In this document: in pieces, positions 7,673 to 16,479 of the stretch | Layout: each line of letters opens with the position of its first letter | Position numbering within the stretch: position 1 is the stretch's first letter | NCBI RefSeq assembly: GCF_028747785.1 | Contig: NZ_CP118158.1 | Span: forward strand, 2,108,001-2,172,000 | DNA length: 64,000 nt | Source: Halosimplex aquaticum | Lineage (GTDB): Archaea > Halobacteriota > Halobacteria > Halobacteriales > Haloarculaceae | Direction: 5' to 3' | The notes under the pieces: model-generated | Databases searched by the model: none | Told to the model about the DNA's origin: nothing | Seen by the model: only the letters and a program-made list of their open reading frames with translations | Made by a program: the position numbers and the translations under genes

Positions 7673-8636
7673 GGGGAGCGGCCGGTCCCGCGGCAGGGGT
7701 GGGTCGTCGGGCGTCACCCGCCGCGGATTTCTCAGTTCGACGGGCGCTGCGGGGGCGACGGTACTGGCGTCTGCCCTCGGTGGGTGCGTCGGGAGCCCGG
7801 GGAGCGTCGCAGGCGTGGGCGCGAGCGGCGGGAGCGACGAGCCCGTCTCGGTCCTCGCCGCGGGCAGCCTCCAGTTGGCGTTCTCGGAGGGACTCCGGGC
7901 GGTGGTCGGCCGTCCGCTGCAGGTCGAAGCCCACGGGTCGGTGACGGCCGCGCGCCTGGTCGCCGGGGAGAGACGCGACCCGGACGTCGTGGCGCTGGCC
8001 GATACGGCGCTGTTCGACGGGCCGCTCGCGACCGACTGGCACGCGACCTTCGCGACGAACGCCCTCGTCGTCGCCTACGACGAAGGGAGTGAGGGCGGTC
8101 GACGCGTCGGCGAGGCCGACCGCTGGTTCGACCCGGTCCTCGCGGGCGAGGCGACGCTCGGACGGACCGACCCGGACCTGGACCCGCTGGGCTACCGGAC
8201 GCTGTTCGCCCTCGACCTGGCCGGGGAGTACTACGACCGCCCCGGCCTCCGCGAGGCCCTCGTCGAACCGCGACAGGTCTACCCCGAGACCTCGCTGCTC
8301 TCGCGGTTCGAGACCGGCGACCTCGACGCCGCGGTCGTCTACCGGAGCATGGCCGCCGACCGCGGCTACGACCACGTCGAACTCCCCGACGCCGTCGACC
8401 TCAGCGACCCCTCCCGCACCGAGGAGTACGCCGCGGTGAGTTACGACCTGCCGAGCGGCGAGACGGTCCGCGGCGCACCGGTCGAGTACGGCGCGGTCGC
8501 CCGGCGCGACGGCGACAGGGTCGCGGAGACGTTCGACGCCCTCGTCGCCGGCGACTACCTCGCCGACCACGGCTTCGCCCTCCCCGAGAGCTACCCCGAG
8601 TACAGTGGTGATGTCCCGCGTGGCCTCCGCCCGTGA
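7650..8636 (+). CDS. Tat-exported lipoprotein, molybdate/tungstate ABC substrate-binding protein
   Basis: A 328-residue protein. Residues about 20-45 hold a Tat signal (TRRGFLSSTGAAGATVL) ending in the lipobox LGGC, so it should be anchored outside the membrane. The mature part begins VSVLAAGSLQLAF and follows the ModA/WtpA/TupA type-II binding-protein pattern. ATG 7650 and ATG 7656 are both possible starts, and the first lies inside the operator repeat. The permease gene overlaps its 3' end by 26 bases. The ligand (molybdate or tungstate) is inferred from the ModE-like neighbour. Confidence 0.85.
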   Translation: MSMPTQRSGSGRSRGRGGSSGVTRRGFLSSTGAAGATVLASALGGCVGSPGSVAGVGASGGSDEPVSVLAAGSLQLAFSEGLRAVVGRPLQVEAHGSVTAARLVAGERRDPDVVALADTALFDGPLATDWHATFATNALVVAYDEGSEGGRRVGEADRWFDPVLAGEATLGRTDPDLDPLGYRTLFALDLAGEYYDRPGLREALVEPRQVYPETSLLSRFETGDLDAAVVYRSMAADRGYDHVELPDAVDLSDPSRTEEYAAVSYDLPSGETVRGAPVEYGAVARRDGDRVAETFDALVAGDYLADHGFALPESYPEYSGDVPRGLRP

Positions 8637-9408
8637 CCGCCGGCGCTGGGAGACGGCGGTTCCCCTCGTCGGCGCGGCGTTGCTCGCCCTCTACGCGCTC
8701 CCGATCGCCTGGCTGCTGGTCGCTCAGTCCCCGGGCCGGATCCTCGCCTCGCTGGGCGAGCCGTTCGTCGCCAGCGCGGCGCGGAACACGCTCGTCTCGG
8801 CCACGGCGAGCACCTGTCTCGCGCTCCTGCTCGGCCTCCCGCTCGCGTACTGGCTCGCCCGCGCGGAGTTCCGCGGGCAGACGCTCGTGACCGCGGTCGT
8901 CGCCTTCCCGCTGGTCCTGCCGCCGGTCGTCAGCGGGATGGTGCTGTTGAGCGCGTTCGGACCGAACGGGCTGGGCGGGGTCGTCGGTCTCTCGGTCGAC
9001 GGCACGCTCGCCGGCGTCGTTCTCGCGCAGACGTTCGTCGCCTCGCCGTTCGTCGTCCTCTCCGCCCGGAGCGCGTTCGAACGCGTCGACCGCCGCCTCG
9101 AGGAGGTCGCCTGGACCGAGGGCGTCTCCCGCTGGCGGACCGTCCGCCGGGTGACGCTCCCGCTCGCCCGGCGGGGAATCCTCGCCGGCGCGACGCTGGC
9201 GTTCGCCCGCGCGGCCGGCGAGTTCGGCGCGACGCTCATGCTCGCGTACTACCCCCGGACGCTCCCGGTGCAGATCTGGGCGACCTTCCAGGGCCGCGGT
9301 CTCGACGCCGCCGTCCCGGTCGCCGTCGTCCTCGTCGCCGTCGCCTCGGGCGCGCTCGTCGCCCTCAACCTGGTCGGCGGGTCGTCGCTGGTCGGCGTGG
9401 GTGAGTGA
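8611..9408 (+). CDS. ABC transporter permease (ModB/WtpB-like)
   Basis: A 265-residue integral membrane protein with six predicted helices. The conserved EAA-type cytoplasmic loop reads EGVSRWRTVRRVTLPLARRG (about residues 170-190) and is followed by AFARAAGEFGATLML, typical of molybdate/tungstate permeases. It overlaps the binding-protein gene, so the two are coupled. GTG codons at 8605 and 8608 are alternative starts. No ATPase gene (modC/wtpC) follows, so the energising subunit must come from elsewhere. Confidence 0.9.
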   Translation: MSRVASARDRRRWETAVPLVGAALLALYALPIAWLLVAQSPGRILASLGEPFVASAARNTLVSATASTCLALLLGLPLAYWLARAEFRGQTLVTAVVAFPLVLPPVVSGMVLLSAFGPNGLGGVVGLSVDGTLAGVVLAQTFVASPFVVLSARSAFERVDRRLEEVAWTEGVSRWRTVRRVTLPLARRGILAGATLAFARAAGEFGATLMLAYYPRTLPVQIWATFQGRGLDAAVPVAVVLVAVASGALVALNLVGGSSLVGVGE

Positions 9409-9482
9409 AGGCGGCGACCGACCGCCGCGCGGTGCTGCCCGGGAACGCGCCCTTTTTCACCGGGGACCGACTCCGTGTGGGC

Positions 9483-9914
9483 ATGAGCGACCGCGAGGAG
9501 TTCCTGGCCGGCGACCGGCCGGAAGACGTGTTCATGTACTTCGCAGACCACACCGTATCGGGCATCGACGCGCTGGCCGGCCACGGCGAGCGGGTCGACG
9601 ACGGCGTCGTCCTCGTCGTCGAGGGCGACAGCGGCCGCAGCGCCTTCCAGCGGGCGACCGACATGGATCCGATGGCGTTCGCCAAGCAGGCGATGGCCAA
9701 CGACGGCACCGTCGACCCCGACTGCACTGGCGGCACGTGCCCAGACACCGACGAGACCGAGGGCCCCCACGTCGCCCGGTTCGTCTTCGCCTTCGCCGAG
9801 GAGCAAAACGAGGAGGTCGAGGGTCTCTACGCCGAGGGAGACGTGATCCACGCCTACGTCCAGTGCGACTGCGGGACCGCCTACTCCGAGAAGTGGCTCG
9901 CCGGCGAGAAGTAG
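9483..9914 (+). CDS. DUF5807-type haloarchaeal protein
   Basis: A 143-residue acidic soluble protein beginning MSDREEFLAGDRPEDV. Cys residues occur in PDCTGGTCPD (about residue 80) and QCDCGTAYS (about 125) and could bind metal. It matches the haloarchaea-restricted family I know as DUF5807; function is unknown. The gene stands alone between the permease and a kinase-like gene. Confidence 0.75.
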   Translation: MSDREEFLAGDRPEDVFMYFADHTVSGIDALAGHGERVDDGVVLVVEGDSGRSAFQRATDMDPMAFAKQAMANDGTVDPDCTGGTCPDTDETEGPHVARFVFAFAEEQNEEVEGLYAEGDVIHAYVQCDCGTAYSEKWLAGEK

Positions 9915-9921
9915 GCCGGGC

Positions 9922-10995
9922 ATGACCGACCCGAGCCTCGGCCCGGACGACTCCCTCTCGGCGGGGGAACTCGCGGCGGCCGTCGGCGCGGTCAGACGGG
10001 ACTGGCGCCCGGTCGACGCCGAACCCATGCCGGGGGGCAGCGACTACGTCTACGCCGTTACCGTCCGCAACGGCGACGGGGCTGAGCGCCGGGTCGTCCT
10101 GAAGTGTTTCCGGAGCGCCGAGGCGCTGGCAGGCCGTACGCCCGAGCGATTTCTCGCCGAGGTCGACCTACTGGGGCTCGCGGGCCGCGAGACGGACCTG
10201 CCGGTCCCCGAGGTGTTCGGCGTCTCCGACGCCCACGAAGGGGGCCCCGCGCCCGCGTTCCTGATGGAACTGATGCCCGGCGACCCCCCGATGGGGCTGG
10301 CTGTGGGCGACGACGAGGTCGCCGACCGCTTGCTTGCCGAATCGGGCCGGTACCTCGCCAGGGTCCACGACCTGCGGTCGTTCGACCGGTTCGGTGACCT
10401 CGTCGCCGACGCAGGCCGTTCTGCGGGGGATCCGACCGACCTGGCAGAACCGGTGGTCACCGACGGTCGCGCCGCGTGGGCCGACCGCCTCCGGGACATC
10501 GTCGACGCCGCGCTCGACGGGCTCGACGACCGCTTCGCCGACCTCGAGACGCCCCTGCGCGAGTACGTAGACGACCGACTCGACGCGCTCGACCTGACGG
10601 CCGAGTCGACGCTGTTGCACGGCGACTACCGACCGGGTAATCTACTCGCCGACCCCGGGACTGGCGAGGTCACGGCTGTGCTCGACTGGGGCGCCGCGCA
10701 GGCCGGCGACCCGCGCTACGAACTCGCGTGGGTCGTCCGGGAGTTCACCGAGCGAGCGCCCGTCGGTTCGCCGACCCGCGAACGGGTCCGGCGAGCGCTC
10801 TTCGAGGCGTACGAGACCGAGAGAGGGATCCGGTTCGACCGCGATACCGCCTTCGAGCGGCGCCAGCGGTTCTACCTGGCGGTCTCGTGGATCGCGGAAC
10901 TCGGACACTTCGACGTGTGGTGGGGCGGCGCCGAGGCGTCCGCCCGTGACGAGCGGGCGGCGCAGTTACGCGAGAACGTCCAAGCGCTGCTCTGA
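9922..10995 (+). CDS. APH-family phosphotransferase (aminoglycoside/choline kinase-like)
   Basis: A 357-residue kinase-fold protein. The nucleotide-binding N-lobe includes MPGGSDYVYAVTV and VVLKCF (Lys about residue 57). The catalytic loop is LHGDYRPGNLL (about 233) and the metal-binding motif is VLDWGAAQAGDPRYELAW (about 254). The small-molecule or protein substrate is not evident; acyl-CoA-dehydrogenase-associated APHs look similar. It begins 7 bases after the DUF5807 gene and converges on the DHH gene, whose stop directly abuts. Confidence 0.85.
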   Translation: MTDPSLGPDDSLSAGELAAAVGAVRRDWRPVDAEPMPGGSDYVYAVTVRNGDGAERRVVLKCFRSAEALAGRTPERFLAEVDLLGLAGRETDLPVPEVFGVSDAHEGGPAPAFLMELMPGDPPMGLAVGDDEVADRLLAESGRYLARVHDLRSFDRFGDLVADAGRSAGDPTDLAEPVVTDGRAAWADRLRDIVDAALDGLDDRFADLETPLREYVDDRLDALDLTAESTLLHGDYRPGNLLADPGTGEVTAVLDWGAAQAGDPRYELAWVVREFTERAPVGSPTRERVRRALFEAYETERGIRFDRDTAFERRQRFYLAVSWIAELGHFDVWWGGAEASARDERAAQLRENVQALL

Positions 10996-12090
10996 CTACC
11001 GGTCGGTGTCGAGGCCTTCTTCGGCTTCTTCGGGAGGAAGCGCCCGGAACGCGTCCAGGATCGCCTGCTTCGCGACGGCACCGCGGGTCGTCCAGTGGTG
11101 GGCGTAGTCGAGCATGTCGTCGTAGATGTGGGGCTTGCAGCCGGCGGCGCGGGGGTGGCCGCCGCCGCTGACCTGCTCGGCGACCTCGTGGGCGCGCTCG
11201 AAGCCCTCGGAGCCGCGGATGGAGGCGCTCCCGGCGGGCTTGACGATGACCGAGGCGTCGGCGCCCTGCTGGCGGAGCGCCTCGGCGACCTCGTTCTGCG
11301 AGCAGCGGCCGTAGGTGACGCCGACGGTCCACTCGCCGACCTCGCGCAGCTCCGCGCGCTCGACGGCCTTCTCGATGAGGGCCTCTTTCTCGACGCGTTC
11401 CTCTTCGAGGTACTCCTCGACTTCCGGCGGGAAGTCGACGCCGTAGCGGCGGATCACCCGGACGTACTCCTCGGGTTCGGCCCACATCGCGTAGTCGGCC
11501 AGGTCGTCGCTGCGCTCGTCCTCTTTGATCCAGAGGTCGTGGTCGCGGGTGACTCGCGCGAGGTCCGCGAACTTCTCGGGGAAGTCGGCGTCGAGTTCGG
11601 CGAGGGCCACGTCGGTCGTGCAGACCTCCTCGGAGTCGCCGACGGTGAGGTCGACGCCCGCTTCCTCGACGGCCGCGGCGAGGTCGTCGTCCCACTGGTG
11701 GTGGTCGAACCAGCGGACGGTCGTCCGCTCGGCCAGCGCGTCGATGCCCGCGACGTCGTCGGGGCTGTCGGGACAGAGGTCGCAGACGAAGACCCTCGCG
11801 TCGTCCGGGGCGTACTCGACGGCCCACTCGATGCTCTGGCGGAGTTCGTGCGGCCCGGAGGGGACCATGGCCGCGTCGTCGCCGTGGACCTCGCGGATCA
11901 GGGCGACGCAGCCCAGTCCGTCCGCGTCCGTGTCGGCGATGACGACCGTCTCGGCGCCCGACAGCGCGTCGACCGCCTCGCTCTCTTTTTTCGTCTCCTG
12001 CAGCGAATCCGGGTAGAAGAATCCCTCGCCCGGCAGGACCGACTTCCGTTCGAGCGGGAGTCGGTCGCCGTCGATGATCCAGTCGTCCAT
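10996..12090 (-). CDS. DHH family phosphoesterase
   Basis: A 364-residue protein with DHH motifs in order: VIADTDADGLGC (about residue 48), VCDLCPD (about 101), WFDHHQWD (about 126), and the C-terminal DHHA1 glycine motif SGGGHPRAAG (about 310). The family hydrolyses phosphodiesters, as in RecJ-like nucleases and nanoRNases. Whether this one acts on DNA, RNA or cyclic dinucleotides cannot be read from sequence. Single gene; start ATG at 12090. Confidence 0.9.
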   Translation of the reverse strand: MDDWIIDGDRLPLERKSVLPGEGFFYPDSLQETKKESEAVDALSGAETVVIADTDADGLGCVALIREVHGDDAAMVPSGPHELRQSIEWAVEYAPDDARVFVCDLCPDSPDDVAGIDALAERTTVRWFDHHQWDDDLAAAVEEAGVDLTVGDSEEVCTTDVALAELDADFPEKFADLARVTRDHDLWIKEDERSDDLADYAMWAEPEEYVRVIRRYGVDFPPEVEEYLEEERVEKEALIEKAVERAELREVGEWTVGVTYGRCSQNEVAEALRQQGADASVIVKPAGSASIRGSEGFERAHEVAEQVSGGGHPRAAGCKPHIYDDMLDYAHHWTTRGAVAKQAILDAFRALPPEEAEEGLDTDR

Positions 12091-12169
12091 ACGGGTCGGA
12101 GCGGCCGCGAGGCAATGAAGGCCCCGGTTACGGGAGAATTCGACCGCCGGGACCGTGCGGCACGCCGGC

Positions 12170-12619
12170 TCAGACGGCCTGTGCGTCGCTCTCGGCCGCG
12201 TCGAGCTGGCGGACGGTCAACACGGGGCGGTCACAGCGCCGGACGACGGCGTCGGCGACGCTCCCGAGGACGAACCCGTGGTCGCCGTGACGGCCGCGCG
12301 TCCCCAGCGCGACGACGTCTGCGTCGACGTCCTCGGCGTACTGGGTGATCTCGGCGCCGGGGCGGCCGTTCCGGACGGCGGTGGTGACCGACCGGCCCGA
12401 GCGCTCGCGCACGTCGTCGAGCGCCTCCTCGGCGGCCGATTCGAGGGCCTCGACGAGCTCTTTCCGCAGTTCGTCGGGCGAGGCCGCGACGTCCCCCCGG
12501 TCGACCACGTAGAGCGCGTGGACGTCCGCGTCGAACTTCGCGGCGACGTCCAGCGCGACGTCGACGGCGCGCGACGCGCTCTCGGAGCCGTCGGTCGCGA
12601 TGACCACCGTGTCGAACAT
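12170..12619 (-). CDS. Universal stress protein UspA family
   Basis: A 149-residue protein starting MFDTVVIATDGSESASRAVD. The ATP-binding signature appears as GTRGRHGDHGFVLGSVADAV (about residues 113-132, G-x2-G-x9-GS). The in-frame upstream extension is Arg/Pro-rich and is rejected. It is divergent from another UspA gene at 12,805, so the pair shares a 185-base intergenic region. Confidence 0.9.
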   Translation of the reverse strand: MFDTVVIATDGSESASRAVDVALDVAAKFDADVHALYVVDRGDVAASPDELRKELVEALESAAEEALDDVRERSGRSVTTAVRNGRPGAEITQYAEDVDADVVALGTRGRHGDHGFVLGSVADAVVRRCDRPVLTVRQLDAAESDAQAV

Positions 12620-12804
12620 GGTCGAGGTATCCCCGCCCAGGCCTATAAACCACGCGAGACGCCGCCGACCCGGCACAGGACGGGGCGGCGCAGCCCCGAG
12701 CGGGCTATCCGGAATCGGCTCGCGCGAGCGCCGATCCGGACCGCCTCGCCCGCGACGGCCGAACCTCGGTGACTTTTTGCCCTCGCCTGACAGACCTGTG
12801 GACA

Positions 12805-13242
12805 ATGAGTCTCGACATCGAGCAGGTCCTCGTGCCCGTCGACGCCACCGACCAGGCCGAGCGGGCCGTCGGCTACGGGCTCGCGCTCGCCGAGCGCTAC
12901 GACGCCGCCGTCCACGTCCTGCACGTGATCGACGAACCGGTCAAACGCGGGATCGAGACCGGCGAGGTCGACGCCGAGACGGTCGCGGACGAACAGGTCA
13001 CCTTCGCCGACGAGACCGACGAACTCGCCGACGACGTGGCCGTCACTCACTCGACGGTCGTCGGGTTCTCCCGCTCGCGACTCCGCCAGCATCCCGGCAG
13101 CGCCATCCTCGACGTCGCCGAGGAGCTGTCGGTCGACTTCATCGTCGTCCCCCGCGAGCACGGGATCGAACCGGACGAGACGCTCGGCAAGTCCGCGCAG
13201 TACGTCGTCGAGTACGCCAGCCAGCCGGTCCTCTCCGTCTAA
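12805..13242 (+). CDS. Universal stress protein UspA family
   Basis: A 145-residue protein, MSLDIEQVLVPVDATDQAER onward. The C-terminal nucleotide-binding stretch is degenerate (VPREHGIEPDETLGKSAQYV, about residues 115-134) compared with the G-x2-G-x9-G(S/T) consensus, so ATP binding is doubtful. The start was moved 12 codons downstream of the longest frame, to the ATG with a normal UspA N-terminus. It faces the UspA gene at 12170. Confidence 0.85.
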   Translation: MSLDIEQVLVPVDATDQAERAVGYGLALAERYDAAVHVLHVIDEPVKRGIETGEVDAETVADEQVTFADETDELADDVAVTHSTVVGFSRSRLRQHPGSAILDVAEELSVDFIVVPREHGIEPDETLGKSAQYVVEYASQPVLSV

Positions 13243-13282
13243 AATATCTTTTCCAGAAACTCCGCTCGGTGACGGCTCGTCC

Positions 13283-13810
13283 TCATCGCAGCCGGATCGA
13301 CATCTCCAGTTCGAAGCTCTCGGCGTTGCTCGTCTCGAACCCGAGTTTCTCGTAGAGCGCGATCGCCGGTTCGTTCCAGCGTTCGACGGTGAGCCACACG
13401 TGTTCGACGCCCTCGGCCTGGCCGTGACCCAGCAGCGCCTGCAGGAGCTTCGTCCCGATGCCCGCGCTCTGGTAGTCGCCGAGGACGAACACGGCGAGTT
13501 CGAACGCCTCCTCGCGGTCGGGCACGAGGATGGCGTGACCGACGGGCGCGCCGTCGTGGACGGCGACGACGTTGATCGACTCCTCGGACAGCAGCGTGTC
13601 GAGCCACTCGCGGATGGCCTCCTCCTTGACCGGCGGGATCCCCTGGGCGCGGTCGGCGGGGTCGAACTCGCCGTACATCTCGACCAGCGCGTCGAAGTCG
13701 TCGACGCCGCTGTCCTCGATCCGGATCTCTCGGTCCTCGCCGTCGGTGAACGACAGCGGCGGTTCCGGGAACGAGTCGGCCGGATCGTCGGGGTAGGTGC
13801 GTCCGGTCAT
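13283..13810 (-). CDS. GNAT family N-acetyltransferase
   Basis: A 175-residue GNAT. Residues about 95-150 carry HAILVPDREEAFELAVFVL, then DYQSAGIGTKLLQALLGHG as the acetyl-CoA loop, then NEPAIALYEKLGFE, the usual final strand-helix motif. Its ATG overlaps the stop of the UspA gene upstream (ATGA), so they are translationally coupled. This suggests an acetyltransferase and stress protein working together. Substrate unknown. Confidence 0.88.
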   Translation of the reverse strand: MTGRTYPDDPADSFPEPPLSFTDGEDREIRIEDSGVDDFDALVEMYGEFDPADRAQGIPPVKEEAIREWLDTLLSEESINVVAVHDGAPVGHAILVPDREEAFELAVFVLGDYQSAGIGTKLLQALLGHGQAEGVEHVWLTVERWNEPAIALYEKLGFETSNAESFELEMSIRLR

Positions 13811-14172
13811 CGAACGAGTGTCACCGTGGTGTCGGCGTTCAACAGGACGAACTCGGCGACCTCGCCGAGCTCGATCTTTCCCATGGGGCTGCGCTGGCCG
13901 CCCCCGATGACGATGCGGTCGAAGCCTTCCCGCTCGGCGAACTCCGAGAGCTGGCTTCCGGGATGGCCGGGGATCTGGCGGACGTCGGCGTCGACGCCGG
14001 CGTCGGCGATGCGGTCGCGGATGCGCGATTCGACGTCGTCGACGTCGTAGTCTTCGGACGTGTCGAGCACGGCGACCGTGAGGTCGTCTCCGGCCTGGCG
14101 GGCGCGAGTCAGCGTCTCCTCCAGCGCGTCGAACCCGTCGGGGCTCCCGCCCATGCCCAGGAGGACTTTCAT
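13807..14172 (-). CDS. Universal stress protein UspA family
   Basis: A 121-residue protein beginning MKVLLGMGGSPDGFDALEET. The nucleotide-binding stretch GGGQRSPMGKIELGEVAEFV (about residues 91-110) fits the UspA signature. It is short for the family, with a compressed central region. It is coupled to the GNAT gene downstream by a four-base overlap. Confidence 0.88.
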   Translation of the reverse strand: MKVLLGMGGSPDGFDALEETLTRARQAGDDLTVAVLDTSEDYDVDDVESRIRDRIADAGVDADVRQIPGHPGSQLSEFAEREGFDRIVIGGGQRSPMGKIELGEVAEFVLLNADTTVTLVR

Positions 14173-14297
14173 GTCCCAGGGTCTCGCGTCCGGACGCAAA
14201 AAGCTTCCCGCCTGCACCGCCGGGCGCGCCGTGGTATCCGACCCCATCGTCGGCGCGTCTCGTCCGCTCGCGACCGTCTCGGGCCGAACGGAACCCG

Positions 14298-15235
14298 TCA
14301 GTCGTCGTCGGTCGCCTCGGTCTGGGCGCGCCGCCGCGCCGCCCGCTCGATGAACTCCTCCGGGAGTTCGTCGATCTCGCCCGCCTGCACGGCCCACAGC
14401 TTCGCGTAGAGGCCGTCCGCTTCGAGCAGTTCGTCGTGGGAGCCGCGCTCGACGATCTTCCCGTCTTCGAGGACGACGATCTTGTCCGCGTCCCTGATGG
14501 TCGAGAGGCGGTGGGCGATAGCGAAGGTCGTCCGGTCGGCGGTGAGCTTGTCCAGCGAGCGCTGGATGAGCATCTCCGTCTCCGTGTCGACGTCGGAGGT
14601 CGCCTCGTCGAGGACGAGGATGTCTGGGTCCTTGAGGATAGCCCGCGCAAGCGCGATGCGCTGGCGCTGACCCCCCGAGAGTTTCACGCCACGCTCGCCG
14701 ACCTTCGTGTCGTAGCCCTCGGGGAGGTTCTGGATGAACGCGTGAGCCTCGGCCATCTTCGCCGCCTCGACGACCTCCTCCTTTTCGGCCCCGAATGTCC
14801 CGTACTCGATGTTCTCCCGGACCGTCCCGTAGAAGAGGAACGTCTCCTGGCTGACGTACCCGAGCGCCTGGCGCAGGCTCGGGATCGTCGCCTCGCGCAG
14901 GTCCGTGCCGTCGATGCGGATGGCGCCCTCGTCGACGTCGTACATCCGGAGCAGGAGCTTCATCACCGTCGACTTGCCGGCGCCGGTCGGCCCTACGAGC
15001 GCGACGGTGTCGCCGCCGTCCACGTCGAAGCTGATGTCCTCGACGATGTTCTCGCTGTCGTCGTACCCGAAGCTCACGTCGTCGAACTCGACCTCGCCCT
15101 CCTCCACGACGAGCGGGTCCGCGTCGGGTTCCTCGCGGATTCGGCTCGGCGTGTCCATCAGCCCGAAGATCCGCTCGCTGGAGGCGTGAGCGCGCTGGTA
15201 CATGTTGATGATCTGGCCGAACTGCGCCATCTCCA
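14298..15235 (-). pseudogene. ABC exporter, ATPase half only (5' part lost at a provirus junction)
   Basis: The recognisable part starts at about MAQFGQIINMYQRAHASSER and holds a full nucleotide-binding domain: Walker A GPTGAGKST, signature LSGGQRQRIALARA, Walker B ILVLDEATSDVD and switch His AHRLST. In intact MsbA/MdlB-like exporters about 300 residues with six membrane helices precede this. Here the frame runs instead into unrelated sequence (MLHSPFLTPTTCVC-like) at about 15,235-15,299, and the missing half is not found in the window. The remaining ORF could still be expressed, but it lacks the membrane domain needed for transport. Confidence 0.85.
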
Positions 15236-16468
15236 AGGGACGTACACACGAACCGACACACACACAAGTGGTTGGGGTGAGAAATGGTGAGTGTAGCAAT
15301 GAGTGAACGTGTGAATCTCCGCGTCCCGTCCGCCAAAAAGGAGGACTGGGACGCTCACGTGGACGAATCGGACATCTACGACAATCGCAGTCAGTTCATC
15401 CAACACGCGGTGGACCAACAGATACAGCGGGACAAGGGCGTGGGTGGCGACACCGCCCCGCAGTCCGCTCAGTCGGGCGCTAACGCGGAACAGATGGACA
15501 GAGTAGCGGAGACGGTCGAACGTATGGCCAACCGTATGGAATCGCTTGAGGACCGCCTTGAGGACGCCACGCGGTCTATGCGGGCGGGCGGGTCGGTCAC
15601 TGAGGAAACGACCACCGCCGTGTGGTCCGCCCTTCCGACCGCCCCCGAACGGGCGACGACGGCGGAGGGAATCGCGGAGGGCTTGGACGTGGGGGCTGAA
15701 ACCGTCCGCGTCGCCCTCGAATCCCTCCACAACGATACGGGGAGCGCCGTGGAGAAGCGCGAGATTCAGCAAATAGAGGAGGGCGACGGTATGACCACCA
15801 TTACCGACCACCAAGGTCGGACCCTCGAAATCGAGGACGCGGGGCGTGGAATCCGTCGCCGTAACCCTCTTTGGTGGAGGCGTGAGTAACAATGTCACTG
15901 AACAATATGGACACCACGGAGGTAGCGGAGGACCCGATTGAGCGGTTCAGTCAGAAATACGCCGCCAACGACGGAAAGAGCGAATCCACGGCGGAGCGGT
16001 ACGCTACCCACCTGCGACGGTGGCGCGACTGGTTAGAACAGCGGGGGAAAGACATAGAGGACGTGGCGGAGGACGTGAACGCCCGTGAGGCGGACGGAGT
16101 GACCGCCTACGACGTGGTGGACCACCTCGAAGCGATGAGCCTTTCGGGATACGCGGAAAACACGGCTAACGGCGCGTGGGCGGCTATCTCCACGTTCTAC
16201 CAAACCCTCCGCGAGTTCCGCCAGAACCCCGCAGATTCGGACCTTGAAGCCTTTAACGGTCGTTCGTGGTCCGCCACCACGCAAATCGAAAAGAGCGAAC
16301 GCGAGAAGGTGAAATACCTCCCGCCAGAGGACATAGAGGCGTTGGTCGAACACGTCCCCAGTCCCGTCCCGCGGAACGCCCTAATCGTTCGCCTACTCTA
16401 CGCTACGGGCCTGCGACGGGGCGAACTCTGTAACCTGCGGGTAAAGGACATCAACCGCGACGAACAGA
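15236..16468 (+). mobile_element. Provirus/integrated-element remnant (RHH protein plus truncated integrase)
   Basis: The left junction is where ABC exporter homology stops (about 15,235). Inside are an RHH-type gene and a tyrosine recombinase gene, transcribed rightward and three bases apart. The right side is cut by an insertion sequence, and nothing further of the element or of the ABC exporter follows. The exact att site cannot be set without an intact relative. Confidence 0.65.
15299..15889 (+). CDS. Ribbon-helix-helix-like protein with coiled coil, partner of integrase
   Basis: A 196-residue protein. The N-terminus MSERVNLRVPSAKKEDWDAH resembles the RHH strand-helix-helix fold (residues 1-45). 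Residues about 65-95 (MDRVAETVERMANRMESLED) are coiled-coil-like. Residues about 105-150 (LPTAPERATTAEGIAEGLDV) look like a winged-helix segment. It lies three bases before the integrase and is probably an excision or regulatory partner of it (inference). An ATG at 15284 is an alternative start. Confidence 0.7.
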   Translation: MSERVNLRVPSAKKEDWDAHVDESDIYDNRSQFIQHAVDQQIQRDKGVGGDTAPQSAQSGANAEQMDRVAETVERMANRMESLEDRLEDATRSMRAGGSVTEETTTAVWSALPTAPERATTAEGIAEGLDVGAETVRVALESLHNDTGSAVEKREIQQIEEGDGMTTITDHQGRTLEIEDAGRGIRRRNPLWWRRE

Positions 16469-16479
16469 GGGTGTCATAG
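15892..16479 (+). pseudogene. Tyrosine recombinase (integrase), C-terminus lost to an IS
   Basis: 195 residues remain. The SAM-like core-binding domain is at about 15-120 (STAERYATHLRRWRDWLEQR). The start of the catalytic domain includes the first catalytic Arg in LLYATGLRRGELCNLRV. The H-x-x-R box and the Tyr nucleophile are absent because the terminal inverted repeat of the IS begins at about 16,469 and supplies the stop codon. Intact haloarchaeal integrases of this type are about 330-400 residues. It cannot catalyse recombination alone. Confidence 0.85.

Noticed and set aside
11095..12348. 417-codon rightward frame opposite the DHH gene
   Set aside because: It mirrors the DHH phosphoesterase, which has all catalytic motifs.
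12619..12805. 62-residue N-terminal extension of the UspA protein
   Set aside because: Arg/Pro-rich, no homology, and it would overlap the divergent UspA promoter.
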